Part shown: piece by piece, positions 22,062 through 34,040 of the stretch
Layout of the letters: each line of letters opens with the position of its first letter
Numbering within the stretch: position 1 is the stretch's first letter
Origin: Neocallimastix lanati (nom. inval.)
Lineage: Eukaryota > Neocallimastigomycota > Neocallimastigomycetes > Neocallimastigales > Neocallimastigaceae
Length of the DNA: 64,000 nt
NCBI GenBank assembly: GCA_016946835.1
Contig: JACVTC010000006.1
Span: 1,288,501-1,352,500 of the forward strand
Direction of reading: 5' to 3'
Notes under the pieces: generated by a model
The model's database searches: none
What the model was told of the DNA's origin: nothing
The model's input: only the letters and a program-made list of their open reading frames with translations
Made by a program: the position numbers and the translations under genes

Positions 22062-24739
22062 GAACATCAAAAAATTTAAAAACAATTTATTATAATTTTC
22101 CTACACTTGATTCAATTAATGAATCAAATCTCCCATCTACTTTCCTTTTATTTAAATCCTATATTCCTATTAAATTTTTAAATAATTTTACAATTAAAAA
22201 TGAAAAAAATCAAAAATTAACATCTGAATCTATGTTAGATTCAGGATCTTTTTGCAATTTTATCACAGAAAAATTAGCAAATAAATTAAAACTAAATATT
22301 CAAAAAACAAAAAATAAAATCCTAGTTAAAGGTATTTCAGGCAGAACTACCAAATTAGATCAATTTGTTTGGTTAAATTTTCAAATTAAAATTTTTAAAA
22401 ATAATAAATTTTATTTTCAAGATTTTAAAGAAAAATTTTTAATCTCAAATTGTATTCCTACTGATTTACTTTTTGGAAATCAGTTTATTAGGAAATTCAA
22501 AATACATTACAATTATAAAAATAATACCTTATATTCTTATTTAAATTATAATTCTTTAAATGATCATAAAAATAAATCCATAAAATATAAGGGAAATAAT
22601 TTTTATTTAAACTCGTTGAAAAGAAAAATTTTTAAAAATAAATTTTTTAAAAGAAAAATAAAAAATAAATTTTATTATAAAAATTTTTCAAAAAATCGAT
22701 CAAAAAATAATTCAAAAAATATCTCCAAAAAATTTAATTTAAAAAATTTAAAAAGTTTTTCAAAAAATCCAAAGTTTAATAAATATAAAAATTCTATTAA
22801 TAAAAATTCTAAAATTTATGTATATGTAAAATATTTAAATAAATCTAAAAGTAAATTTTCTTCCAAAAAATTTAACAAAAATCATCTAGATTTATATAAT
22901 AATAAAAAAGAATTTAGTTATAATTTTTTAATATATTGTTTTCTTTCAACTAAAGATAAAGTTGAAATTGAAAATGAGGAACCAAAAATAGAAGAAATTC
23001 CTCATCAATATCAAGATTTAGCAATCGTATTTAGCAAAAAAGAGGCAGATAAATTACCTCCTCACCGTTTAACCGACTGTAAGATTGTTTTAGAAAAAGA
23101 CGCTACACTCCATTACGGCCCAATTTATCCATTAACTGAAGAAGAATCACAAGTTCTTAAGGACTATATAAAAGAAAATTTAGAAAAAGGATTTATTAGA
23201 CCATCAGAATCTCCTGCTGGATATCCTGTCCTTTTTCAAAAGAAAAAAGATGGTTCCCTTCGGTTATGTGTAGACTATAAAAAATTAAATGCAGTAACTA
23301 TAAGAAATTCATATCCTCTCCCTCTAATAACAGATATAATAGAAAAAGTAAAGGGAGCAAAATATTTTACGAAATTGGATTTACGTTCTGCTTATAATTT
23401 AATAAGAATTAAAGAAGGTGATGAATATAAAACTGCGTTTAGAACTAAATATGGTCATTATGAATATTTAGTTATGCCGTTTGGATTAAAGAATGCGCCT
23501 GCCACTTTCCAATCATTTATTAACTCTATTCTTAGACCATACTTGGAAAAATGTGTAATCTTATACTTAGATGATATTTTAATTTATTCCAAAGATTTAG
23601 AGGAACATCATAATCAAGTCAGAAACGTCCTTCAAACTTTAATTAATAATAATTTATATGCAAAATTAGAAAAATGTGAATTTGACCAGAACAAAGTTGA
23701 ATTTTTAGGTTACATTTTATCTGGTGATGGTGTATCTACTGATCCAAAGAAAATTAAATCAATAGAAGAGTGGCCAAGGCCAGAAAATTTAAAAGATGTT
23801 CAAAGATTTATTGGCCTATGTAATTACTATAGAAGATTTGTTAAAGATTTTGCAAAAATTGCAAAACCCTTACATAATTTAACAAGGAAAAATATTAAAT
23901 TTATATGGACAAATGAATGTGAAAATGCTTTTAAGGAATTAAAGAAAAGATTAATTACTTCCCCAATTCTACTTCATCCTGATATTACAAAACCTTTTAT
24001 AGTAGAATGTGATGCAAGTAATTATGCTATTGGTGCTGTTCTATCTCAAAGGGATAAAGATAATAATTTACATCCAGTAGCATATTATTCTAGAAGTTTA
24101 CTAAACGCCGAAATAAATTATACAATAACTGATAAAGAACTACTCGCTATAAGGGATGCTTTTATTGCTTGGAGACATCTACTCCTTGGTGCTAAATACC
24201 AGATTACTGTTTATACAGATCATAGGAACTTAATATACACATTAGGAGGAAAGGTTGCAAATCAAAGACAACATAGATGGTACCTTTTCTTCCAAGAATA
24301 TAATTTTATAATAAAGTATAGGCAGGGAAACAAAAACGGAAAACCTGACAGTCTATCTAGGAGACCTGATTATATTAAAAACAACATTGAAGAAAAACCT
24401 GAAAATATTTTAGACATTAAAAATGTTAAAGAAATTCCATGTTTTGTTAGTATTGTTAGTGATCTTTTAGAAAGAATTATTGATGCTACCAAGTCTGACG
24501 CTACAGCTGAGGATATTCGACTTTACTTTAGTCCTCAAAATGTAAAAAATGATATGTCCTATAAGCCCTTCAGAAAAATGGAAAAGTTTAAAATAAAAGA
24601 CAATTTAATACTTTATAATAATCTAGTCTATATTCCTGAAGTTCTCCGACTAGAAATATTAACTAAGTATCATGAAAAGCCTGCTGCCGGTCATTTAGGA
24701 ATTAAAAGAACTTTAGAGTTAATAACAAGAAACTTTTGA
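22034..24739 (+). pseudogene. Pol of element 3, N-terminal part (PR-RT-RH), ends at in-frame TGA
   Basis: The -1 frame is open from 22034; the first ATG is at 22232 (numbering from there). Protease motif D3-S-G-S. Residues about 95-245 are a very Lys/Asn-rich linker. RT has LRLCVDYKKLNAVT and Y445-L-D-D. RNase H has D594, E636, D663 and D706. The integrase zinc region begins near the end but is cut by TGA at 24737-24739, between RNF and WPKI. The same frame continues without further damage to 25933. Family members often have an aromatic residue here, so one change from TGG is the likeliest cause. Enzymatic RT/RH parts look complete, but integrase would be lost unless the stop is read through. 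Confidence 0.9.
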
Positions 24740-25927
24740 TGGCCTAAAATAAAAGAAGATGTAACCAAATATGTAAACTCTTGTCAGTCCTGTGCAAGAA
24801 ACAAAATAAATAGGCACAGAAAATATGGTCTTCTACAACCTTTGGATACTCCCGAAAGACCTTGGAAATCTATTGAAATCGACTTTCTATGTGGTCTTCC
24901 CGATTCTAAAGGATATACAGTAATAATGGTAGTTGTAGATCGTTTTTCTAAAATGATCCACTTAATTCCCTTTAAACAAATACCTGATGCAAAACAAACT
25001 GCTAAGGCTTTTATGAATAATATCTTTAAACTACATGGTTTACCTCAAGATATTTATACAGACAGAGGATCACAATTTACAAGTGCTCTTTGGAATGAAT
25101 TTATGCACTTATTAAAAATTAAAAATAATATAGCTACCACAGATCATCATGAAACCGTCGGACAAGTTGAAAGATGTAACTCTTTTATTGAACAATATCT
25201 TAGGGCTTATTCAAGAGCTTATTATCATGATGACTGGATAGATTGGATCTACCTTGCAGAATTTGCATATAATAACTCGGTTAATGAATCTACTAAGGAA
25301 ACACCTTTCTTTATAAATTATGGGTTCCATCCTTCCATGGACGAATTCTTTTTATTACCTCAAATGGATACTAATTTTAAATATATAAAAAATATAAATA
25401 CTAGTTTTAATCACATTAAAGACGTCTTACTACGTTCCAAAGAATTATATAAAAGACATGCTGATAAGAAAAGATTAGAACCTCCTGTTTTTAAAGAAGG
25501 TGACTTAGTATGGGTTCAAACTCCTCCTTCTCTTAATATCGAAGATTATTCTAAATTATCACCTTGTAAGTACGGACCTTATAAAGTACTTGAAGCTTTA
25601 GATAATAATAATTATAAAATAGATTTAAAAAGATCTCCTTTCCCTAAACACCATCCAATATTCCATATATCTGCGCTCGAGCCTTTCATTCCTACTCCTC
25701 CAGAATATAGAAAAAGAAGATCTCATAATGAATCTATTAAAGATATTATAGAAATAGCAGGATTTAGGACCAATTATAAGAAAAAATGTTATGAATATCG
25801 TGTAAGGTATAAATATAAAAATTCATATGATTGGGTTCCTTCAGAAGAAGTTGAAAATAACCCAAGAAATCAAGAGATTTATTTATTATATTTAAAGAAT
25901 GGAAGGAAGCTTACTTCGATAGCTTAT

Positions 25928-25933
<6 letters not shown>
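24740..25933 (+). pseudogene. Pol of element 3, integrase and chromodomain part
   Basis: Continues in frame from the TGA; there is no ATG near the start (the first plausible alternative start is a TTG at 24842), so it depends on the upstream frame. Counting the Trp after the stop as 1: C-x2-C of the integrase zinc finger near 15-18, catalytic D48, D108 and E144 (D-x35-E). A GPYKV-like motif follows, then a C-terminal chromodomain-like segment with YEYRVRYKYK and DWVPSEEVEN. Chromodomains of this class can direct integration to modified histones; that role here is inferred. The stop codon is followed by about 32 A residues. Confidence 0.9.
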
Positions 25934-25967
<34 letters not shown>

Positions 25968-26539
25968 GAAATTTTATTTTTTATTATTAATTTTTTAACT
26001 TTTACTTTATTATTATCTATTTTTTTAGTTAATTTTAATTTTTCAATATTTCTAAAATGAAATTTCAATTTCAAAATTTCAAAATTCAAAAATTCAAAAA
26101 TTCAAAAAATATAGCTATATTACACTCTTAACAATCAATTTATAATTCAACATAATCAAAATTTTATAAATTATTATAATTTTCATTTTTTTAAAATTTA
26201 ATGCAACAAATTAAGAAGTTAATTGAAATTAAATTTCAAAATTTCAATTTCAAAAATTCTAAATCAAATTCATTCAAAAATGGTACCATTATATTCACAA
26301 CTATCAATTTCATTAACTAAATTTTAATTTTACTAAATTTTAGAAATTTCAAAATTTCAATGAAATGGTCACTTGAAATGGGGGTTCCTATAAAAATTTA
26401 AAAGGACTCAAGCGACCTTCTTCCTTTGAAATTAAAAAATTTTTAATTTATGAAATTTCAAAAAATTTTTTAATAAAAATTTAGACCTCCGTATCGTTAC
26501 ACAAAAATCGTCTTGAATCCGATTTTTATGGGAGGGCGT
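25934..26539. other. Element 3 3' non-coding region and PPT
   Basis: A/T-rich with many AATTTCAAAATTTC repeats and no gene. Just before the PPT there is a hairpin with arms AAAAATCG and CGATTTTT (about 26504-26528). The PPT candidate ATGGGAGGGCG abuts the 3' LTR. Confidence 0.65.
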
Positions 26540-27646
26540 TGTTGAAATTATAACTGAATTGAAATCTCAATTTCAGTTATTTACATTTCAATAATTAAAA
26601 ATATTATTTATTTAATTATAAATAATATATATATTTAAATAATTAATAATTAATATAAATTCTTGTTTAATATTTAAAGGGTTATCTTAGGCCTAATAAT
26701 CCTGAGAATATTAATAAATAAGGTTTATATTAATAATTAATTTCAATGATACATTTGACGTCACGTGTATTTTATTTATATTATGTTTTTATATATGTTT
26801 ACAACATATCTATATTAAATTCAATTATTCAAATTAATTATATAATTAAATTTATCCTTATATTTTATTATTATTTATATTATTATTATCTTATAATTAA
26901 ATATTATTATTATGTAACTTACAAAGTATAAAAGAAAGATGTAAAAATCTATCTTTTATGTTCTTTGTAAGGTTATTGTAAAATTACCTTAATAGTAATA
27001 TATTATAGATATTTTATTATTAAATAAAATCAATAAATTTAAAATCAAATTAATTTGATAATTCTAATTATCAAAATTTATTATAAATAAATTTTTATTA
27101 AACTAAACATTTAAATATTTATTATTATTATTATATGGGTGTGGGGCATTTCGCCAAATTGCATTTCGCCAGGTTGCGTTTCGCCAATTTTTTTGAAAGC
27201 ATGTGGCGTATTAAAAAAATGTGGCATTTCGCCAAATTGCATTTCGCCAAGTTGCATTTCGCCAAATTGAGAATTATTAAATAAATAAATAAATCAATAA
27301 ATAAAATTAAATATTATTAATATCGCATAAAAACAATTTTAAAAAAAATATTTTGAATTAATATTTATTTATTTATTCATTTATTTATATCAATACTCTA
27401 CTTGTCGAAATGCAACCTGGCGAATAGCAACTTGGGGAAATGCAACTTGGGGAAATGCAACATTTTAATACTACGCCACTTGGCGAAATGCAATCTGGCG
27501 AAATGCAATTTGGGGAAATGCAACTCTCCCTTATTATATATCTATATAGTATATTACTATATAGACATATCGACTTAGTGAATATTTTTATTAAAACATA
27601 TTATTTTATTTAAATTTAAATTATAAATTATATCAAAATCTTAACA
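26540..27646 (+). repeat. Element 3, 3' LTR interrupted by a MITE
   Basis: Matches the 5' LTR on both sides of the MITE at 27137-27530. Lacks 13 bp present near 20300 in the 5' LTR. Ends TTAACA at 27646. Confidence 0.9.
27137..27530. mobile_element. MULE-type MITE, copy 1
   Basis: 394 bp flanked by a perfect 9-bp duplication TTATTATAT (27128-27136, 27531-27539). The intact 5' LTR at about 20805-20830 shows the empty site with one copy. Ends read GGGTGTGGGGCATTTCGCC and, inverted, GGGAGAGTTGCATTTCCCC. Both ends hold several copies of a 14-15 bp unit TTGCATTTCGCCAA in opposite orientation around an A/T-rich core, so the whole element can fold back. There is no coding capacity. Confidence 0.9.
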
Positions 27647-28482
27647 TAAAAATATTGAGATTATTACTGGACATTTTAATTAATTTTTTTTTCATTATAT
27701 AATATACGTTTATTGAAATTGAAATTTTAGAAACTTATTTGGTATTAATTAAAACCACTTTCAAAATTTACCTTTTACTCTATAAAATACTGAAGGGTTA
27801 GTATTATTAAATTTTACTATATAAAATAGTTAAGGGTTAAAATGTATTTATCAATATGGCGTATAATATATTTAACATAAAGCCATACATTTTTAAAATA
27901 TTCTTTACAAACATAAATAAATATATAAATAATAATATATTTTTACCATTAAATTATACTAAATAACTTTTTCAAAAGAAGTAATAATATATTCTATTAA
28001 AAAAGAATTATTAAAAATTACTTTTACAATTGAATATTGATAAAATTATATATATAAAAAAGGAATATTTATTATTTATTTAATTTTTATTTATCTAATT
28101 ATTATCTAATTAATTGTTACAAAAATAAGCCACATATAAAATGCGCCATAAATTCAAAATTTAAGTATTGAATTTCAGAACGTGGCTTTTAAACAAAAAG
28201 TTAATTAGTAATTTAACTCCATACTTTTTTCTTTTTTTTTTCTTTTTTTTTTTTTTTTTTTTTGAAAGATTGTAAATAAATAAAAATAGAAATAAATATA
28301 AATGGGTTAATTTTTTTTTTTTAAAAAATAAAAATAGAAATAAATTTAAATGGATTAATTGCATTTTTTTTTTTTTTTTTTTTAAACATCAAAAAAAAAA
28401 CTTCTTATAAACACATTATTTATAATAAATATTTATTATTATTTTAACAAAGATATTAAAATATATCTTAAATACTAAAAAA
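27647..28482. other. Non-coding flank with old MULE-like end
   Basis: No gene. A degenerate TIR-like stretch begins GGGTTAAAATG near 27834, with TGTATTTATCAATATGGCG resembling the inverse of 35680-35715. A motif CTATAAAATACTGAAGGGTT (27780-27799) recurs at about 35731-35750 on the far side of the MULE. Copies of AAGCCAC and its complement (28131, 28182) are present. It may be the left arm of an older element into which the present MULE inserted. Confidence 0.35.
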
Positions 28483-28502
28483 GGGGAGAGCGCGTTTCGG
28501 AA
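28483..28502 (+). repeat. MULE left TIR
   Basis: GGGGAGAGCGCGTTTCGGAA; pairs with the right TIR with 4 mismatches. AAGCCAC and TGGCG subterminal motifs follow at 28522 and 28543. Confidence 0.8.
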
Positions 28503-28649
28503 CCGCACGTGAATAGATATAAGCCACATGCTTTTTGAGATGGCGTATTATATATAAAATTTTTTATATAAATAAATAATTAAATAATAATTAAATAAAT
28601 ATTTTATTTTATAATAATTTCATAATTTAATATATATTTGATAATAAAA

Positions 28650-29400
28650 AATAAAAATATAAAAAAATAAAAAAATAAAAAAAATAAAAAAATAAAAAAA
28701 TAAAAAAAATAAAAAAATAAAAAAAATTAAAAATAAAAAAAAAATAAAAAAAATAAAAAAGATTAAAAAAATAAAATACAAAAAAAATAAAATAAAATAT
28801 TTTCATTTTTATTTATATTTATAACTGTAATTTTTTATTATATAAATAAATAAATAAATAAATAAATAATAATTAAATAAATATTTTTTTTTTATAATAA
28901 AAAAATAAAATAAAAAAAAGAAAAGATAAATATTTTTTTAGTAATTTTCTTGAAATAAAATATTTTATTAGTAATTTTCTTGAAATAAAATAAAATATTT
29001 TCATATTTATTTATATTTATAACTGTAATTTTTTATTATATAAATAAATAATAATTAAATAAATATTTTATTTTATAATGAAAAAATAAAATAAAAAAAA
29101 GAAAAGATAAATATTTTTTTAGTAATTTTCTTGAAATAAAATATTTTATTAGTAATTTTCTTGAAATAAAATAAAATATTTTCATATTTATTTATATTTA
29201 TAACTGTAATTTTTTATTATATAAATAAATAATAATTAAATAAATATTTTATTTTATAATGAAAAAATAAAATAAAAAAAAAAAGATAAATATTTTTTTA
29301 ATAATTTTCTTGAAATAAAATAAAATATTTTTATATTTATAATTGTAATTTTTAAAAAAAATTGAAAATACATATTAAATAAAAAATAAAAAATAAATAT
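28650..29400. repeat. A/T-rich tandem block upstream of transposase
   Basis: AAAAAAT and AAAAAAAT arrays (28650-28800), then three diverged copies of a ~190-bp unit containing TTTTAGTAATTTTCTTGAAA and CTGTAATTTTTTATTATATA (about 28806, 29000, 29190). No coding sequence. Confidence 0.6.
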
Positions 29401-29435
29401 TTTCATATTTATTAATATTTATATTAAAAATTTTG

Positions 29436-30884
29436 ATGGAGGGAAATCTAAAAATTGATATAAGTGAAACAAATCGAGGAAAAGAGCAAATAATTATAGA
29501 TCGAAAATTTAAATATAATTTTTCAAAATTAAAAAAAGATAATACAAAAATATATAGATGTACAGAATATAAAACATTAAATAAATGTAAGTCTTTTATT
29601 ATTTTAAATGATAATAAAGAGGTTTTAAATTATGATTCTTCACATAATCATCCTGGTAATGAAATTAATGCATCCAAATCATTAATAAAACATAAAATTA
29701 AAGATGAAATAAAAAAAAGTTTGATTCCTTCTGATATAAAATCAAAACGCATATTTGATAAAATTTCTCAAGAAATAGGATATATATGCCCTGAATATAA
29801 AACAATTAAATCCCAAATAACAAGATATAAAAACAAACAATTATTTCCTAATGTAAAAACATTTGATGAAGTTCCTAATGTATCTGAATATTATAAAACA
29901 ATAAGAGGTGAATACTTTATGATATTCAAAAATTCTAATATAATAATTTTTCAATCACCATTCCAAGCAAAATTATTTATGGAGAATAAACATATATTTG
30001 CTGATGGTACATTTTTAATAGCTCCAACTAATAGTTATCAAGTATTCATTACCAGAACTTATGTTACAGAATTAAATTGTTTTTACACTACTTCCATGTC
30101 AATATTAAAAAACAAAGAACAAACAACTTACGAAATATTATTTAATGAAATAAAAAAAAATATAATTAAATATAATGCAAATATTAATTTCTCAGAAAAA
30201 ATTTTTCATTGTGATTTTGAAAAAGGAATATCTAATGCAGTGGAAAATATTTTTCCCAATATAAATATTAAATATTGTTTTTGGCATTATAAAAGATTAT
30301 TAATGACAAAAAAAAATAAATTATGTTACAAGGAAGTGAAAGATCATAATATTTTAAATACTTATTATAAAGCGATTTCTAATTTATGTTTTATTAATAT
30401 TGAATACATACCTGATATTTTTAATAAAATTAAAAATACATGCATGAGATATAAATCTACCTGTTCCCAATTTTTGAATTTTTTAGATTATTTTGAGAAA
30501 ACATTTCTAAATATCTATAATATAAAATATTGGAATTATTACAATAATATAGACCACATAACAAATAATGCTTCAGAATCTTATAACAGTTATTTAAAAA
30601 ATTTATTTGTAAAAAAGCCTTCATTTTATAAATTAATATATACAATACAATTTGAAGAATCCAAATCTTACTATGATTACCATATGAGAATTAAAGGAAT
30701 TTGGAGAAAAAAGAGCAGAATATCAGAAAGGGTCGATGACATTAATATTTTAGTTGAATATTATAAAAATATGGAAGCCGAATTAAAAAATATTGGATGT
30801 AGTAAAAATGATATCATCGAAAATTGGTTTAATTGTTTAATTAGATTGAATAATGAAATCATTAATTTTAATAAAACAAAATAA
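29436..30884 (+). CDS. FLYWCH-MULE transposase
   Basis: 482 residues from ATG 29436 (a TTG three bases earlier is also in frame). N-terminal FLYWCH-type zinc finger with C42, C51, H70 and H72, expected to bind DNA ends. The MULE catalytic core has D190 in an ADGTF context, D260 in a CDFEKG context, the family C-x-W-H signature (CFWH, about 285-288), and E381 in an NNASESYNSYL context. This matches the DDE layout of Mutator-like transposases that cut and paste with 9-bp target duplications. Single exon, strongly A/T-biased codon use, no stops or shifts seen. It lies between the TIRs at 28483 and 35418. There is no separate SWIM finger near the C-terminus. Confidence 0.88.
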   Translation: MEGNLKIDISETNRGKEQIIIDRKFKYNFSKLKKDNTKIYRCTEYKTLNKCKSFIILNDNKEVLNYDSSHNHPGNEINASKSLIKHKIKDEIKKSLIPSDIKSKRIFDKISQEIGYICPEYKTIKSQITRYKNKQLFPNVKTFDEVPNVSEYYKTIRGEYFMIFKNSNIIIFQSPFQAKLFMENKHIFADGTFLIAPTNSYQVFITRTYVTELNCFYTTSMSILKNKEQTTYEILFNEIKKNIIKYNANINFSEKIFHCDFEKGISNAVENIFPNINIKYCFWHYKRLLMTKKNKLCYKEVKDHNILNTYYKAISNLCFINIEYIPDIFNKIKNTCMRYKSTCSQFLNFLDYFEKTFLNIYNIKYWNYYNNIDHITNNASESYNSYLKNLFVKKPSFYKLIYTIQFEESKSYYDYHMRIKGIWRKKSRISERVDDINILVEYYKNMEAELKNIGCSKNDIIENWFNCLIRLNNEIINFNKTK

Positions 30885-31739
30885 AAATAATTATTAAAAT
30901 CCTTTCAAAATCATAATTACAATTAATTGAAAATTAAATTTTTTTATTTAATAAGAAATTCAATATTTAAATTTATTTAATATTTATTGATAGGGTTAGC
31001 TTAAAAATATTAAAAAAAAATTTTTTTTATAAATTTATTTTAAATATTTTTTACTTAATTAAATATTATTAAATAAAATTAAAAGATGTCTTTATTATTA
31101 TATATTAGTATTATAAAATATTAAAAATATGAATGTATTGCATTTCTCATTATTTTTATTTTATATTGTAGTAAATTAATAAATAAATAAATAATTTTTA
31201 TAAAATAAACCAATTATTAAATTAATATATTTTTTAAAAATATATTTAATGTATATTTCATATTTTTAATAAATATTCAAATATACATTTTAAATATATA
31301 TAATGATATTTAAGTATTATAATACTTATAAAAGAAAATAATTAATATTTTAAATTATTTCTATCAGGCTTTCTAAAAAAACTTTACTATTTGTAAAAAT
31401 AGTAATGCTCTTTTTGTTAGTTTATTAGATTTGTATAATATAAATATCTAAAATAATTTATTTATTATTTAATAGAAATTTATGTTTAAAAATGTTATTG
31501 TTATTATTACTATTACTAAAAAAAGTTTTAATTTAATATTTATAATTAAATTTTCAAATAATCTTTCCTTATCAAGTTAAATATAATGCTCCTGAGTAAA
31601 AAAGATTTTCGTATTATATAAAATTTATTTAAAATATTAGATAAAAAAATATTAAAAAGGAAATAAGAATTTTAAAAAGAATATTTAAAAATAAAATGAA
31701 AAAAATATAGAATGTAATAATATAGAAGTATAAGTATAT
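30885..31739. other. Non-coding interior of MULE
   Basis: A/T-rich, no open frame of note on either strand, leading from the transposase stop into the minisatellite. Confidence 0.6.
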
Positions 31740-34040
31740 AAAATAAAATAAAATAAAATAAATAGTTGAAATATAAATATAAAGTACAAATTGAATAAAA
31801 TAAAATAAATAGTTGAAATATAAATATGAAATACAGAATGAATAAAATAAAATAAATAGTTGAAATATAAATATGAAGTACAGATTGAATAAAATAAAAT
31901 AAAATATATAGTTGAAATATAAATATAAAGTACAGATTGAATAAAATAAAATAAATAGTTGAAATATAAATATGAAGTACAGAATGAATAAAATAAAATA
32001 AATAGTTGAAATATAAATATAAAGTACAGGATGAATAAAATAAAATAAATAGTTGAAATATAAATATGAAGTACAGATTGAATAAAATAAAATAAATAGT
32101 TGAAATATAAATATGAAGTACAGAATGAATAAAATAAAATAAATAGTTGAAATATAAATATAAAGTACAGGATGAATAAAATAAAATAAATAGTTGAAAT
32201 ATAAATATGAAGTACAGATTGAATAAAATAAAATAAATAGTTGAAATATAAATATAAAGTACAGGATGAATAAAATAAAATAAATAGTTGAAATATAAAT
32301 ATAAAGTACAGGATGAATAAAATAAAATTAATAGTTGAAATATAAATATAAAGTACAGATTGAATAAAATAAAATAAAATAAATAGTTGAAATAAAAATA
32401 TGAAGTACAGATTGAATAAAATAAAATAAATAGTTGAAATATAAATATAAAGTACAGGATGAATAAAATAAAATTAATAGTTGAAATATAAATATAAAGT
32501 ACAGAATGAATAAAATAAAATAAATAGTTGAAATATAAATATGAAGTACAGAATGAATAAAATAAAATAAATAGTTGAAATATAAATATAAAGTACAGGA
32601 TGAATAAAATAAAATTAATAGTTGAAATATAAATATAAAGTACAGATTGAATAAAATAAAATAAAATAAATAGTTGAAATAAAAATATGAAGTACAGATT
32701 GAATAAAATAAAATAAATAGTTGAAATATAAATATAAAGTACAGGATGAATAAAATAAAATTAATAGTTGAAATATAAATATAAAGTACAGATTGAATAA
32801 AATAAAATAAATAGTTGAAATATAAATATGAAATACAGAATGAATAAAATAAAATAAATAGTTGAAATATAAATATAAAGTACAGATTGAATAAAATAAA
32901 ATTAATAGTTGAAATATAAATATGAAGTACAGATTGAATAAAATAAAATAAATAGTTGAAATATAAATATGAAGTACAGAATGAATAAAATAAAATAAAT
33001 AGTTGAAATATAAATATAAAGTACAGATTGAATAAAATAAAATTAATAGTTGAAATATAAATATAAAGTACAGATTGAATAAAATAAAATAAAATAAATA
33101 GTTGAAATAAAAATATGAAGTACAGATTGAATAAAATAAAATAAATAGTTGAAATATAAATATAAAGTACAGGATGAATAAAATAAAATTAATAGTTGAA
33201 ATATAAATATAAAGTACAGATTGAATAAAATAAAATAAATAGTTGAAATATAAATATGAAATACAGAATGAATAAAATAAAATAAATAGTTGAAATATAA
33301 ATATAAAGTACAGATTGAATAAAATAAAATAAATAGTTGAAATATAAATATGAAGTACAGATTGAATAAAATAAAATAAATAGTTGAAATATAAATATGA
33401 AGTACAGAATGAATAAAATAAAATAAATAGTTGAAATATAAATATAAAGTACAGGATGAATAAAATAAAATAAATAGTTGAAATATAAATATGAAGTACA
33501 GATTGAATAAAATAAAATAAATAGTTGAAATATAAATATAAAGTACAGGATGAATAAAATAAAATAAATAGTTGAAATATAAATATAAAGTACAGGATGA
33601 ATAAAATAAAATTAATAGTTGAAATATAAATATAAAGTACAGATTGAATAAAATAAAATAAAATAAATAGTTGAAATAAAAATATGAAGTACAGAATGAA
33701 TAAAATAAAATAAATAGTTGAAATATAAATATAAAGTACAGGATGAATAAAATAAAATTAATAGTTGAAATATAAATATAAAGTACAGATTGAATAAAAT
33801 AAAATAAAATAAATAGTTGAAATAAAAATATGAAGTACAGATTGAATAAAATAAAATAAATAGTTGAAATATAAATATAAAGTACAGGATGAATAAAATA
33901 AAATTAATAGTTGAAATATAAATATAAAGTACAGATTGAATAAAATAAAATAAATAGTTGAAATATAAATATGAAATACAGAATGAATAAAATAAAATAA
34001 ATAGTTGAAATATAAATATGAAGTACAGATTGAATAAAAT
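31740..34040. repeat. 47-bp minisatellite, about 49 copies, with higher-order pattern
   Basis: The unit is GAATAAAATAAAATAAATAG, then TTGAAATATAAATATGAAGT, then ACAGATT. Variants differ at fixed sites (TATAAAG or TATGAAG; ACAGGAT, ACAGATT or ACAGAAT; AAATAAATAG or AAATTAATAG; an extra AAAAT). Blocks of several variants recur in the same order (about 32320-32470, 32610-32770, 33040-33190, 33605-33760, 33765-33915). The long minus-strand open frame (33612-34808) is a by-product of the repeat. Confidence 0.9.

Larger units (their letters stand above)
20210..27646 (+). mobile_element. Chromodomain Ty3/gypsy element, Tf1/sushi-like (element 3)
   Basis: 5' LTR 20210-20926, self-priming PBS, gag, pol in the -1 frame with one internal TGA, chromodomain-like C-terminus, PPT, and 3' LTR 26540-27646. 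The 3' LTR is enlarged by a 394-bp MITE plus its 9-bp duplication. Outside the MITE the LTRs differ by a 13-bp indel (near 20300) and a substitution (near 20757), so this copy is older than element 2. No target duplication is visible (GTGAT left, TAAAA right). Self-priming and a chromodomain both fit the Tf1/sushi branch of chromoviruses. Confidence 0.9.

Noticed and set aside
24842-25933. Independent integrase gene starting at 24842
   Set aside because: The codon at 24842 is TTG and the same frame is continuous with pol upstream apart from one TGA.
31740-34040. CRISPR-like array
   Set aside because: Direct tandem units without unique spacers, inside a eukaryotic transposon; it is a minisatellite.
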